This document shows positions 25,326 through 34,026 of a DNA stretch of 58,188 bases, piece after piece. Each line of letters begins with the position of its first letter. Position 1 is the stretch's first letter. Under the pieces are notes generated by a model. The model saw nothing but the letters and a program-made list of their open reading frames with translations, was not told the origin of the DNA and ran no database searches. The translations under genes and the position numbers were made by a program. Source of the DNA: Sphingomonadaceae bacterium (lineage in GTDB: Bacteria > Pseudomonadota > Alphaproteobacteria > Sphingomonadales > Sphingomonadaceae); the NCBI GenBank assembly GCA_947473355.1, contig CANJCQ010000016.1, positions 1 to 58,188 of the forward strand, written 5' to 3'.

Positions 25326-26378
25326 ATGATGAAACTGTTTAAAGGTAGCAGGCCATTCGCTTCGGCAAGTCTGGCTAAATCTGCAAGTCTGATTGTGCTG
25401 GCAGTGGCACTGGCCGGGCCGGCCATTCCAGCTGGCGCGCAGGACAATCTGGCCGAAGCGCGCATCCGCGCCATGGAAGCGCAGATCCGGGCGCTGCAAC
25501 GCAAGGTGTTTCCCGGTGACACCAAGTTCTTCGGGCCCGAAATCGTTGCGCCCGGCGCGGCGGCGAGCGGCGCACCGGCCGATGCATCTTCTGCCGTTGG
25601 TGATCTCGCTTCACGACTGGAATCGGTCGAAGCCCAACTCAAGCGCCTGACCGCCCTCTCGGAGGAAAACAGCAACAAACTCGTCCAGCTGGAGGCCAGG
25701 GTGAATGGCATCAGCCCGGCGGTGTCTGCTAGCCCCGCAGCAGCTGCCACACCGGCAGAGGCCACCCCGGCACAGGCCGTCGCCGCGACGCCTGCGCCGA
25801 CCCCCACCCCAACGCCTTCCCCTACGCCGAGCGTCTCAGCACCCGCAGGTAACCTGGCGGTGATGACCGGCGGCGCCTCGGCGCCCAGACCCGCTGCGAC
25901 TTCGCGCCCGGCCGCCACTGCGGCCGTCAGCGGCCCATCGGCGCAGCGCCTCGCCGCAGTGCGCGCGATCGCCAAGCCGCAGACGCAGGACCCGGGCGAC
26001 GACGAGTATTCCTATGGCTTCCGCTTGTGGGAGGCCAAATTCTTTCCCGAGGCGCAGCAGCAGCTCAAGATGATGATTGATCGCTATCCGCGCCACGCCA
26101 AGGTCAGCTATGCGCGCAATCTGCTCGGCCGCGCCTTTCTCGATGATGGCAAGCCGCGCGAGGCGGCGACCTGGTTCCTGCAGAACTATCAGGCCGCCAA
26201 GACTGGCGAACGCGCGCCTGACAGCCTGCTGTTTCTCGCCGAATCGATGCGCCAGCTTAAAGACACCAACCGCAGCTGCATCGCCTTGGGCGAATTCGCC
26301 TCCAGTTTCCCGCGCGAGGCGGCAGGTCGCCTGAAGACGCAGTACGATGCGACCCGCGGCGGAGTGAAATGCAATTGA
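25326..26378 (+). CDS. cpoB: Periplasmic TPR protein of the CpoB/YbgF type
   Basis: A 350-residue exported protein. The signal peptide ends at GPAIPAGAQD. A coiled coil (LAEARIRAMEAQIRALQRKV, then LASRLESVEAQLKRLTALSEENSNKLVQLEARV) is the YbgF trimerisation region. A long Ala/Pro/Thr linker precedes about three TPR units (YSYGFRLWEAKFFPEAQQQLKMMIDRYP...). CpoB connects the Tol-Pal system to wall synthesis. The tol-pal genes are not here. Its stop overlaps the putative non-standard start of tilS. Confidence 0.8.
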   Translation: MMKLFKGSRPFASASLAKSASLIVLAVALAGPAIPAGAQDNLAEARIRAMEAQIRALQRKVFPGDTKFFGPEIVAPGAAASGAPADASSAVGDLASRLESVEAQLKRLTALSEENSNKLVQLEARVNGISPAVSASPAAAATPAEATPAQAVAATPAPTPTPTPSPTPSVSAPAGNLAVMTGGASAPRPAATSRPAATAAVSGPSAQRLAAVRAIAKPQTQDPGDDEYSYGFRLWEAKFFPEAQQQLKMMIDRYPRHAKVSYARNLLGRAFLDDGKPREAATWFLQNYQAAKTGERAPDSLLFLAESMRQLKDTNRSCIALGEFASSFPREAAGRLKTQYDATRGGVKCN

Positions 26379-27357
26379 TAGCAGGCCCGCTCCAAATCTG
26401 ATTGAGAATGGCGATCTGATCCAGCGCTTCGCGGGCGATTGTTCCGCGATCTGGCCGGAAGGTGCGCGGGATGAAGCGAAGCTGGGCCTTGCCGTCTCGG
26501 GCGGGCCGGACAGTCTGGCGTTGCTGTTGCTGGCCAATATGGCCATGCCCGGACGTATCGAAGCCGCAACCGTCGATCACCAGCTTCGCCCTGGCAGCAA
26601 GGCTGAGGCAGCAGCGGTGGCGGACCTTTGCCGGAGCCTTGCTGTGCCCCACGCCACACTCGCAGTCGATGTCGCGCCGGGCAATCTCCAGTCGCAGGCC
26701 CGCGCCGCGCGCTATGCGGCGCTGGCGGGCTGGCTGACCACGCGGGGGCTGGCAGCACTGGCAACCGGCCATCACGCCGATGATCAGGCCGAAACCCTGT
26801 TGGCGCGGCTCAACCGCGCGAGCGGGGTGGCGGGTCTCGCAGGGGTCCGCGCGCGCGGGCTGGTTCCGGAAACGGAAATTCCGCTGCTGCGCCCATTGCT
26901 CGGCTGGCGGCGCGGCGAGCTGGCCGAAGTGGTCGCGGCAGCCGGGGTGAGCGCGGCGCAGGACCCGAGCAACAGCGACCCGCGCTTTGACCGGGTGCGG
27001 TTGCGACAGGCGCTGGCAGGTGCGGACTGGATCGATGTCCCCGCGCTTGCCGCCAGCGCCGCGCATCTCGCCGATGCCGATGCGGCGCTCGATTGGGCAG
27101 CGCAGCGCGAATGGGCCGAGCGGGTGGTGCGCGAAGGGCTGGGCATGACCTACCGCCCCCGCGCGCCGCGTGCGATTGCGCTCAAGGTGCTGGATCGGAT
27201 CGTGCGCGAGATGGGCGAAGAGGAGGTGCGCGGCAGCGCTCTGTCGCGCCTGTTCGACACTTTGCGGTCCCGCCAGCCCATGTCGGTCGGCAAGCTGGTT
27301 GCCCGCGCCACGCCCGATGGCTGGAGCTTCACCCGCGCCCCGCAGCGGCGGGGTTGA
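26374..27357 (+). CDS. tilS: tRNA(Ile)-lysidine synthetase, apparent non-canonical start
   Basis: TilS converts C34 of tRNA-Ile(CAU) to lysidine and is normally essential. The PP-loop SGGPDSLAL is at 26491-26517. It is followed by ATVDHQLRPGS, QARAARYAAL, ATGHHADDQAETLLARL and PLLRPLLGWRRGEL, all TilS landmarks. There is no ATG, GTG or TTG in frame between the upstream in-frame stop (26365) and the P-loop. The first TTG, at 26521, would delete the catalytic motif. The best guess is ATT at 26374, which overlaps the cpoB stop (ATTGA) and gives 327 residues, a normal length. A CTG at 26398 is the alternative. Enzyme identity is certain; the start is not. Confidence 0.85.
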   Translation: MDSRPAPNLIENGDLIQRFAGDCSAIWPEGARDEAKLGLAVSGGPDSLALLLLANMAMPGRIEAATVDHQLRPGSKAEAAAVADLCRSLAVPHATLAVDVAPGNLQSQARAARYAALAGWLTTRGLAALATGHHADDQAETLLARLNRASGVAGLAGVRARGLVPETEIPLLRPLLGWRRGELAEVVAAAGVSAAQDPSNSDPRFDRVRLRQALAGADWIDVPALAASAAHLADADAALDWAAQREWAERVVREGLGMTYRPRAPRAIALKVLDRIVREMGEEEVRGSALSRLFDTLRSRQPMSVGKLVARATPDGWSFTRAPQRRG

Positions 27358-27372
27358 TCGGGCGCGCGGCGA

Positions 27373-28509
27373 ATGGACCCGCCCCAAGCCAACCCTGACG
27401 CCAGTGGCGACTGGCGCGAACAAACCCCCGGCCTGCGCAAGATTGTCCACATCGATATGGACGCCTTCTATGCCAGCGTCGAACAGCGCGACGATCCCTC
27501 GCTCAAGGGTAAGCCGGTCGCAGTCGGCGGCTCGGCAGAGCGCGGCGTGGTCGCAGCAGCAAGCTATGAGGCGCGCAGCTTCGGGGTGCGCAGCGCCATG
27601 CCCTCGATGCAGGCAGCGCGGCTATGCCCCGAACTCGTGTTCGTGCGCCCGCGCTTCGATGCCTACCGCGCGGTATCACGCCAGATCCGGGCGATCTTTC
27701 ATGACTATACCCCGCATGTCGAACCGCTCGCGCTCGATGAGGCCTATCTCGATGTCACCGAGGATTTGCGCGGCATCGGTTCGGGCACCCGCATCGCGGA
27801 GCTGATCCGGGCACGGATCAAGGCGGAAACCGGGCTCACTGCCAGCGCCGGGGTTTCCTACAACAAGTTCCTCGCCAAGCTCGCCAGCGACCAGAACAAG
27901 CCCGACGGGCTTTGCGTGATCCGGCCGGGTGAGGGGGCTCAGTTCGTTGCCGCGCTGCCAGTGCGCCGCTTCCATGGCATTGGCCCGCGCGGCGCCGACA
28001 AGATGGCAAAGCTCGGTATCGCTACCGGCGCTGATCTGCGTGCGTGCGACATTGCATTCCTGCGCCAGCATTTCGGCAACCAGGCCGACTATCTCTACCG
28101 CGCTGCGCGCGGCATCGATCTGCGCCGGGTCGATGCCAACCGCCCGCGCAAATCAGTTGGCGGCGAGCGAACTTTCGAGCGCGATCTCTCCTCCGGCCCC
28201 TCGCTGCGCGAGGCGCTTGATAATATCATCGAGATTGTCTGGGAGCGGATCGTCAAGGCCGAGGCGCAGGGGCGCACGGTCACGCTGAAACTGCGCACCG
28301 CCGATTTCGCCACCCTGACCCGCGCCCGCTCGCTGCCAGCTTTTGTGAGCGACAAGGCCGAATTTGCCCGGCTGGGGCATGGCTTGCTGGACGAACTGCT
28401 GCCGCTGCCTCAGCCGGTGCGGCTGATGGGGATTACCCTGTCGGCGCTGGAGGGGGAGAAGGAGGACGCTCGGCCGAATTCACCGGACGGGCAGCTATCG
28501 CTGCTGTGA
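27373..28509 (+). CDS. dinB: DNA polymerase IV (Y family)
   Basis: A 378-residue translesion polymerase. Catalytic motifs are IVHIDMDAFYASVEQRDDP near residues 25-43 and LALDEAYLDVTEDL (the conserved SxDE-like element reads LDEAY). PVRRFHGIGPRGADKMAKLGI is a helix-hairpin-helix, and SVGGERTFERDL begins the little-finger domain. It copies damaged DNA under SOS or stress. It follows tilS by 15 bases, where sphingomonads often have ftsH. The C-terminal 25 codons overlap the opposing Nudix gene. Confidence 0.9.
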   Translation: MDPPQANPDASGDWREQTPGLRKIVHIDMDAFYASVEQRDDPSLKGKPVAVGGSAERGVVAAASYEARSFGVRSAMPSMQAARLCPELVFVRPRFDAYRAVSRQIRAIFHDYTPHVEPLALDEAYLDVTEDLRGIGSGTRIAELIRARIKAETGLTASAGVSYNKFLAKLASDQNKPDGLCVIRPGEGAQFVAALPVRRFHGIGPRGADKMAKLGIATGADLRACDIAFLRQHFGNQADYLYRAARGIDLRRVDANRPRKSVGGERTFERDLSSGPSLREALDNIIEIVWERIVKAEAQGRTVTLKLRTADFATLTRARSLPAFVSDKAEFARLGHGLLDELLPLPQPVRLMGITLSALEGEKEDARPNSPDGQLSLL

Positions 28510-28963
28510 TCCATTCCGGCAGCCGCGCGCGAAACAGGCGCGGCATCGGGTCGGGCAATTCATCGGCTGCGAAAAACCGCGCTTCGATAATTTCCCGCCC
28601 ATCGGCGATCGGCGGATCGAGCGTGTCCCCCGCGATCACATGAACTGAATTGCCCGCGCCGTGCAGCAGCTCCAGGGTAAGCTCGATGCGCGCTGCCCAT
28701 TGCAGCGTGCAGCCGGTTTCCTCCAGCAGTTCGCGCTGCCCCGCCGCAAGCGGATCTTCGCCCTTTTGCAAGCCGCCGCCCGGCGGCATCCACGCGCCGT
28801 TGCCATACGAATGGCGCACCAGCAGGACCCGGCCCTCACTGTCAAAGGCCAGCACCCGGCAACCGGCAAGGCGCGGCCTGCGTACGAACCACCAGCGCCG
28901 CCGAACGCCATGCGCAAGTCGCAGGACCACGCGGTGAGCGGGGGCCGGAATCAGGTAAAGCAT
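28433..28963 (-). CDS. Nudix hydrolase
   Basis: A 176-residue Nudix-family pyrophosphohydrolase. The full Nudix box is present: PGGGLQKGEDPLAAGQRELLEETGC, fitting G-x5-E-x7-R-E-U-x-E-E-x-G-U exactly. The substrate is unknown (nucleoside di- or triphosphate or another X-linked diphosphate). About 77 bases of its 3' end overlap the 3' end of dinB on the other strand; the C-terminal residues there are proline-rich. Its start overlaps the pgl stop. Confidence 0.85.
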   Translation of the reverse strand: MLYLIPAPAHRVVLRLAHGVRRRWWFVRRPRLAGCRVLAFDSEGRVLLVRHSYGNGAWMPPGGGLQKGEDPLAAGQRELLEETGCTLQWAARIELTLELLHGAGNSVHVIAGDTLDPPIADGREIIEARFFAADELPDPMPRLFRARLPEWITAAIAARPVNSAERPPSPPPAPTG

Positions 28964-29571
28964 GTTACGGGTTGGCTGGCCGCGCGCAGCAGACGCGCCA
29001 CGGGCAGGTCGTTCTGCCCGGCCGCCGCCGCTTCGAACAGCGCGCGCTTGGCTTCGCCCCGGATGACGAACAGCAAGGCGTGGCTGGCGAGCAAGGCCGG
29101 AATAGTCAGGGTCAGTCGTTCGAAGGGTGCTTCGGGCGGCAGCGGTTCGGGGGTCAGGCGACGAACGGCAAGGTGATCGTCGGCACGCGGATCGCTGCTC
29201 GGGAACAGCGAGGCAATATGCCCGTCTCCGCCCATGCCCAGCCAGGCGAGGGCGAAATGCGGCGGCTGGGAACTTTCCTGCAGCGGCACAATTCTTGCGC
29301 CGGTATGTCCCAGCGCCGCACGGATACGGCCCAGGTTGCTGGCCGGGTCATGCTCCGCCACGATCCGCTCGTCGCCCGGCCACACCGCCACGCGCGGCCA
29401 GTCCAGCGCGCGACCGGCAAGCTCGGCGAGGATCGGGAAGGGCGTTGCGCCGCCGGGCACAGTGATAGATACCTGTCCGGGCGCCGTATCCAGCGCCGCG
29501 CGCAGCTGCGTCTCCAGCCAGTCGGCAATGGCACCGTCGCTGGCGCCAGGGATCATGTGCGGTCTAGACAT
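28951..29571 (-). CDS. pgl: 6-phosphogluconolactonase
   Basis: A 206-residue Pgl of the glucosamine-6-phosphate isomerase-like type, hydrolysing 6-phosphogluconolactone. It has VSITVPGGATPFPILAELA and WPRVAVWPGDERIVAEHDPASNLG (the family's D-E-R motif). ALAWLGMGGDGHIASLFP is the lactonase signature, and LTLTIPALLASHALLFVIRGEAKRALF follows. Zwf and Edd are not adjacent. Overlaps both neighbours by a few bases, so the three genes form one leftward unit. Confidence 0.9.
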   Translation of the reverse strand: MSRPHMIPGASDGAIADWLETQLRAALDTAPGQVSITVPGGATPFPILAELAGRALDWPRVAVWPGDERIVAEHDPASNLGRIRAALGHTGARIVPLQESSQPPHFALAWLGMGGDGHIASLFPSSDPRADDHLAVRRLTPEPLPPEAPFERLTLTIPALLASHALLFVIRGEAKRALFEAAAAGQNDLPVARLLRAASQPVTCFT

Positions 29572-30121
29572 TACCCATCACATGCAGTCCGAGCCACAGC
29601 GCGAGCATCAGCATCGTCAGCCCCAGCCCGCGCCGTAGCCAGCGAAGCTGCTGCCATAAGAACCATTCGGGCGCCCCCCAGGCAGCGGCGAGCAGCAGGA
29701 TCCCGGCTATGCCGCCGCCCAGCACTGCCGGCATTTGTGCATCCGCGGCCAGGGCAATTCCGAAGATCAGGAACCGCGCTGCATCGGTGAGCTGGTGCGC
29801 CAGCAGCACAAGGGTCAATGCGCCCAGCGACAGAGTTGGCTCCTTTGGCTCGCGCCCCGGTGACAGGACCAGGGTTTCGCCACCGGCAAAGCCCAGCGCG
29901 AGCGCGGCGAGGAACAGTCTGGCAGGTGCGGTCATCATCGGCGCTATTAGCATGGCGGCCCAGCCGGCGAGGCTTGCGGAAATGCAACATACACCGATCG
30001 CCACCAGCAAGACCCCCGGCCGCGCGCCAAGGTTGCGCGACAACGCCGCCACAGTCATCTGATCGCGCGCTCCAAGCCCTGCTAGCAGAACGCCGACCAG
30101 CGCCAGAATGAACCCGGTCAA
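29564..30121 (-). CDS. Six-helix membrane protein, TMEM165/GDT1-like
   Basis: A 185-residue membrane protein with about six hydrophobic segments arranged as a two-fold repeat. The first helix is followed by GLGARDQMTVAALSR and the fourth region by GFAGGETLVLSPGREPKEPT. These sit where GDT1/UPF0016 cation transporters carry E-x-G-D-K/R-T-x; here both copies are altered. Function in Mn or Ca transport is therefore a guess. First gene of the leftward unit with pgl and the Nudix gene. Confidence 0.55.
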   Translation of the reverse strand: MTGFILALVGVLLAGLGARDQMTVAALSRNLGARPGVLLVAIGVCCISASLAGWAAMLIAPMMTAPARLFLAALALGFAGGETLVLSPGREPKEPTLSLGALTLVLLAHQLTDAARFLIFGIALAADAQMPAVLGGGIAGILLLAAAWGAPEWFLWQQLRWLRRGLGLTMLMLALWLGLHVMGNV

Positions 30122-30248
30122 GCGGCACCGTGCGGCGAGCTGTCCAGCGGACCGGAATGCGCTCGCGCAGCGTCAAAGTGTCCGGATGATTGCATGGCTA
30201 CATGCCTATCACCCGCCGGATTCAGATGCCAGCACCGTGCTGCCGTCG

Positions 30249-30929
30249 CTAGTGGATCCCGTCCAGCACATAGCCCATTGATCGCACTGTGCGCAGCGGA
30301 TCCGGCACGCCATGGGACTTGAGCGACCGGCGTAACCGGCCGATCCAGACGTCAACGGTGCGGTCGTCGATGGTGTTGCTGTCCTTGCCAAGGGTCTGGA
30401 TCAGGCTGCTTCGCGAAAACACCTGGTCGGGATTTTCGATAAAATGGATCAGCAAGCGGAATTCGTTGGGGCGCAGCGGAAAGGAATTGCCTTGCCAGCG
30501 CGCAACATGCGCAGCCAGGTCCAGCATCAATTCGCCGTGCTCCAGTTTGGGCTGTGGCTTGGTGCCGACCATGTTGGGCAAGTGCTGCTGCATGCGGCCG
30601 AGCAGCAATTCGGCGCTCAGCGGCCCGACAAGATAATCATCGGCTCCGGCGCGCATCGCCCGGCGCCGGGCATCGCTATCATCCTCGTCGAGGACCAGAG
30701 TGATGTGACTGTGCGCGGTGGCCGCAGCAGCGCGCAGCCTGCGGCACATTTCGAGGCCGGATATGTCCGGGAGCAGCCAGTCGACGAAACACCAGACGCG
30801 TCCGGAAAGGTGCGTCTGCGGCGGATTTGGCCCTATCTCCAGCGCTTTGATCCCCGGCAAGGAATCGCCGATCGCGGCCTGCAAATCGGGCCGCGTGGTA
30901 GTTAACAGCAGGGTTCCCGATTCGGTCAT
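30249..30929 (-). CDS. Orphan PhoB-like response regulator with degenerate receiver
   Basis: A 226-residue transcription factor. The C-terminal winged helix is well conserved (LRPNEFRLLIHFIENPDQVFSRSSLIQTLGKDS..., then RTVDVWIGRLRRSLKSHG and LRTVRSMGYVLD) and PhoB-like. The N-terminal receiver keeps the phosphorylatable Asp (FVDWLLPDISG, Asp50) but has no acidic pair in the first loop (LLLTTTRPDL). It also lacks the conserved Lys (LVGPLS in place of a K-P) and the Thr/Ser switch (LVLDE). It is unlikely to be activated by normal phosphotransfer. No histidine kinase is adjacent. The ATG at 30929 fits because a PHO-like box lies 48 bases upstream; starting at 30965 would leave no room for a promoter. 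Confidence 0.8.
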   Translation of the reverse strand: MTESGTLLLTTTRPDLQAAIGDSLPGIKALEIGPNPPQTHLSGRVWCFVDWLLPDISGLEMCRRLRAAAATAHSHITLVLDEDDSDARRRAMRAGADDYLVGPLSAELLLGRMQQHLPNMVGTKPQPKLEHGELMLDLAAHVARWQGNSFPLRPNEFRLLIHFIENPDQVFSRSSLIQTLGKDSNTIDDRTVDVWIGRLRRSLKSHGVPDPLRTVRSMGYVLDGIH

Positions 30930-30976
30930 CTGGACAGGTCTATGCTCTTGGCGATCGCCAATCATGGCGACACGGA

Positions 30977-30994
30977 GTGACGGTTTTGTGACGC
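30977..30994 (-). promoter_or_regulatory. PHO-like box of the orphan regulator
   Basis: On the minus strand the sequence reads GCGTCAC-AAAA-CCGTCAC: two 7-bp half-sites with a 4-bp spacer, the PHO-box layout. The same two half-sites occur before ppk. It lies 47 bases upstream of the start at 30929. Confidence 0.65.
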
Positions 30995-31034
30995 AATTCA
31001 GTCAATTTCGGTGGGACACGGAACTGGCCTTACA

Positions 31035-31052
31035 GTGTCATCAATGTGTCAT
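31035..31052 (+). promoter_or_regulatory. PHO-like box of the first TonB-dependent receptor
   Basis: Reads GTGTCAT-CAAT-GTGTCAT, two identical half-sites at 11-bp phase. An ACTGCAAT word begins 15 bases after the box (31067), at exactly the same distance as in the second receptor promoter, and probably overlaps the -10 region. Confidence 0.75.
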
Positions 31053-31172
31053 CGGATCGTAGCGCTACTGCAATGTCCCATCCCTATCCGCGCTGTCGGA
31101 CCGAGGGAATCGTGGCGCGAGTCGCAGTGATTCTCTGACCGACAGAACAATTCCAGACAGGGAAAAACTTAA

Positions 31173-33806
31173 ATGACACGCGCAGCCTTCAGACTGTCAG
31201 CCTCATTCGCCGCGATTGCATTCCTGCAATTCGCCCCCGCCGCCTATGCTGCCGAAGAAGCGGCGCCCGATGCTGTGCCAGCCGAAGCTGCCCCCCAGGA
31301 TGAGGCCGTAGACCACGGCCTCACCGAAATCGTTGTTACCGCAACCAAGCGCGAAACCAATCTGCAGCGCACCCCGATCTCGATTTCGGTGATGGGCGCT
31401 GAAATGATCGCCGAGCGCAAGGTGCAGAGCCTGCTCGATCTGGCTGACGGCGGCGTCCCTTCGCTGCGCGTCGCCACCTTCGAAGCCCGCCAGTCGGCAC
31501 TCACCATCGGCATTCGCGGCATTGTGCCGCTAGACGCCAACCAGCCTGCCCGTGAACAAGGCGTCGGCATCTATATCGACGGCGTCTATCTCGGCCGCCA
31601 GCATGGCCTCAATGCCGCGCTGTTCGATGTCGAGCGCATTGAAGTGCTGAAGGGTCCGCAAGGCACCTTGTTCGGCCGCAACACCGAAGGCGGCGCACTG
31701 TCGATCGTCTCCAAGGCACCGAGCGGCGAATTCGGCGGCCGCATTTCGGGCGGCATCGGCAATATCGGCGGCCATAACGCTTCGCTGCACCTTGACCTGC
31801 CCGAATTCATGAACCTCTCGATCAAGCTCGATGGCGTGATCCAGCATCAGGATGCGGTCACTCAGAACCCGCTCGCGGGCTCGACCGGCTTTGGTTTCTT
31901 CAACCGCAAGGGCCTGCGCGCTGCGGTGCGCTGGAAGCCGACTTCGAACATCACCAACGATTTCTCCTACGATGTTGCCAAGGACGAAAACTCGCCGTTC
32001 TACAGCCAACTGCTCAACTACAATCCCAATGGTTGCCTGAGCGGCGGTTCGAACCTTGCGCCGTTGGCGATCCCGGCGGGCAGCACTTGCGTCACTCCGG
32101 GCACTGCCTTCATCGGCTCGCAGGGCACGGTCAGGTCGCTGCTTCCAGGTGTCGTTGTCAATGGCACCACCCTGCAGCGCACTGCCGATATCGGCGTGCC
32201 GCAGTCAACCAGCGTCGATCGCACCCACGGCTTTACCAACGTGTTCAAGTGGAAGATCTCGCCCGAGATCGAAATCCGCTCGATCACGGCCTGGCGCGGC
32301 GTCGATGTGGAGCAGTACGATAACTCCGGCGGCGCGCACCGTCCGCCGGTGGTCAACCTGACCGCAGCGTGCACCGCCGCAGCCCCCTGCGCCTTCAGCC
32401 GTTACAGCAACGCCGACCTGTTCCAGCGGCAGTTCAGCCAGGAATTGCAGGCAGTCGGCTCGATCGGTTCGGTCGATTACGTGGCCGGTCTCTATTACTT
32501 CAACGAACACGTCACCGACGATGCCGCGACTCCGAGCTCGATGGGCGCGATCGCTACCGTAACCGGCGGTGTTGTCACCGGTGCAACCTACGTGCAGATT
32601 CCCTTCTGCACCGGCACAACCCCCGATTTCATCGGCGTGGCAGTGCGTGGCTGTTCGATCGACCGGGCCTCGGAAGTCTTTTCGAAGAGCTATGCCGCCT
32701 ATGGCCAGGTCACCTGGAACGCCAACGAAAAGTTGCATATCACGGTGGGCGCACGTTACACCAACGACAAAAAGCGCGGCGTGCTCAAGATGTCGCGCGG
32801 GGTGAACTATCTGCTCAATCCGGCGACTGCCGCGATCAACGGCTATCAGCCGCTCGACAAGAGCTGGAACCGCTTCAATCCGCTCGCTACGATTGCCTAC
32901 GACTTCAGCGACAGCGTTCATGGTTATGTCAAGTATGCGTCCGGCTATCGCGCGGGCGGCGCCAGTTCGCGTACGTCTAACTACCAGCCCTTCGACCCTG
33001 AAGACGTGAAGAGCTACGAAGTTGGCTTCAAGGCGGACTTCTGGGATCGCCGCGCCCGGTTCAACATCGCCGGCTACATCATGGAGCGCAAGAACAGCCA
33101 GGTCGATCTCTCTTCGATCCAGCCGACCGCGACGGGCAATTTCAACAACCTCGTCACGTTCAACGCTCCTGGCACCACCAAGATCCGCGGCATTGAGGCC
33201 GATCTGACCGTCAAGCCGACCGACGGGCTGACGCTTAATGTATCCTATGCCTATACCTACTTCGACGTGCCGCCGGTACCGGTGACCTACAGCGCCTTCT
33301 GCACCGGCGTAGCCACGCCTTCGACGGCTTGCGCCGCTGCGGGACAAGCACTTAACTCGACGACGGCGCTACAGAAGTTCTACATCGTCTTCACCCCGCG
33401 CAATGCGGCGAGCGGATCGATCGATTATGACCTTCCGGTCGGCGGTGGTTCTGCCAAGGTCAAGTTCCACCTCGACGCCAACTATGCCCAGGCGACGCAG
33501 AGCTTCGATCAGTTCGCTACAAAGGCTGACTCGTCGTTCATCGTCAACGGCAGGTTGTCGCTCGCTGGCGTGGGCCTTGGCGCTGGCGGTCAGAAGTTGA
33601 CGGTCGGTATCTGGGGCCGCAACCTGTTCAATGAACAGCATGTCTATCGCCGTGACCCGTCGAACAGCCTGCCTGCAGTCCAGACATCCCCGGTAACCGG
33701 CGTTGCGAACGTTGTCGCAATCGGCAACAACGGCGGCATTATGGGTGATTATGGCAACTTCAACATGCCGCGCACTTTCGGAATCGACGCGACTGTTTCG
33801 TTCTGA
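31173..33806 (+). CDS. TonB-dependent outer-membrane receptor 1
   Basis: An 877-residue receptor with a signal peptide ending AAYAAEEA. The plug begins EIVVTATKRETNLQRTPISISVMG and contains GVGIYIDGVYLGRQ, EVLKGPQGTLFGRNTEGGALSIVSK and the usual GP-Q-T-L-G-R motif. A 22-strand barrel follows, including ITVGARYTNDKKRG, GYVKYASGYRAGGASS and PEDVKSYEVGFKADFWDRRARFN. It ends NMPRTFGIDATVSF with the C-terminal Phe recognised by the BAM machinery. Such receptors import scarce nutrients using TonB energy. The PHO box and the neighbourhood suggest a phosphorus-containing substrate, which is inference. A strong terminator follows. Confidence 0.92.
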   Translation: MTRAAFRLSASFAAIAFLQFAPAAYAAEEAAPDAVPAEAAPQDEAVDHGLTEIVVTATKRETNLQRTPISISVMGAEMIAERKVQSLLDLADGGVPSLRVATFEARQSALTIGIRGIVPLDANQPAREQGVGIYIDGVYLGRQHGLNAALFDVERIEVLKGPQGTLFGRNTEGGALSIVSKAPSGEFGGRISGGIGNIGGHNASLHLDLPEFMNLSIKLDGVIQHQDAVTQNPLAGSTGFGFFNRKGLRAAVRWKPTSNITNDFSYDVAKDENSPFYSQLLNYNPNGCLSGGSNLAPLAIPAGSTCVTPGTAFIGSQGTVRSLLPGVVVNGTTLQRTADIGVPQSTSVDRTHGFTNVFKWKISPEIEIRSITAWRGVDVEQYDNSGGAHRPPVVNLTAACTAAAPCAFSRYSNADLFQRQFSQELQAVGSIGSVDYVAGLYYFNEHVTDDAATPSSMGAIATVTGGVVTGATYVQIPFCTGTTPDFIGVAVRGCSIDRASEVFSKSYAAYGQVTWNANEKLHITVGARYTNDKKRGVLKMSRGVNYLLNPATAAINGYQPLDKSWNRFNPLATIAYDFSDSVHGYVKYASGYRAGGASSRTSNYQPFDPEDVKSYEVGFKADFWDRRARFNIAGYIMERKNSQVDLSSIQPTATGNFNNLVTFNAPGTTKIRGIEADLTVKPTDGLTLNVSYAYTYFDVPPVPVTYSAFCTGVATPSTACAAAGQALNSTTALQKFYIVFTPRNAASGSIDYDLPVGGGSAKVKFHLDANYAQATQSFDQFATKADSSFIVNGRLSLAGVGLGAGGQKLTVGIWGRNLFNEQHVYRRDPSNSLPAVQTSPVTGVANVVAIGNNGGIMGDYGNFNMPRTFGIDATVSF

Positions 33807-33837
33807 TCCTGAGCTTCTCGATCAGGAATTGGAAAAC

Positions 33838-33871
33838 GGGGCGGGCCGCGCGAGCTGCCCGCCCCTTTTTT
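33838..33871 (+). terminator. Rho-independent terminator after receptor 1
   Basis: A 9-bp stem GGGGCGGGC (33838-33846) pairs with GCCCGCCCC (33857-33865) and is followed at once by six T. A smaller inverted repeat, CTGATC (33803-33808) with GATCAG (33820-33825), overlaps the stop codon just before it. Confidence 0.9.
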
Positions 33872-34026
33872 CGCCTGCCGGATAAAGCCGAAATCAATAC
33901 GCAATTATAACATTTCGGACCCATCACTTCGCTGTTGCAACATCAAATATTGCGGCGCACACTTGGCTTTCAGCGATTCGTGGCGCACTCGGCGAGACGC
34001 CGGAATCACAGGGGTTCAACAGTTAA

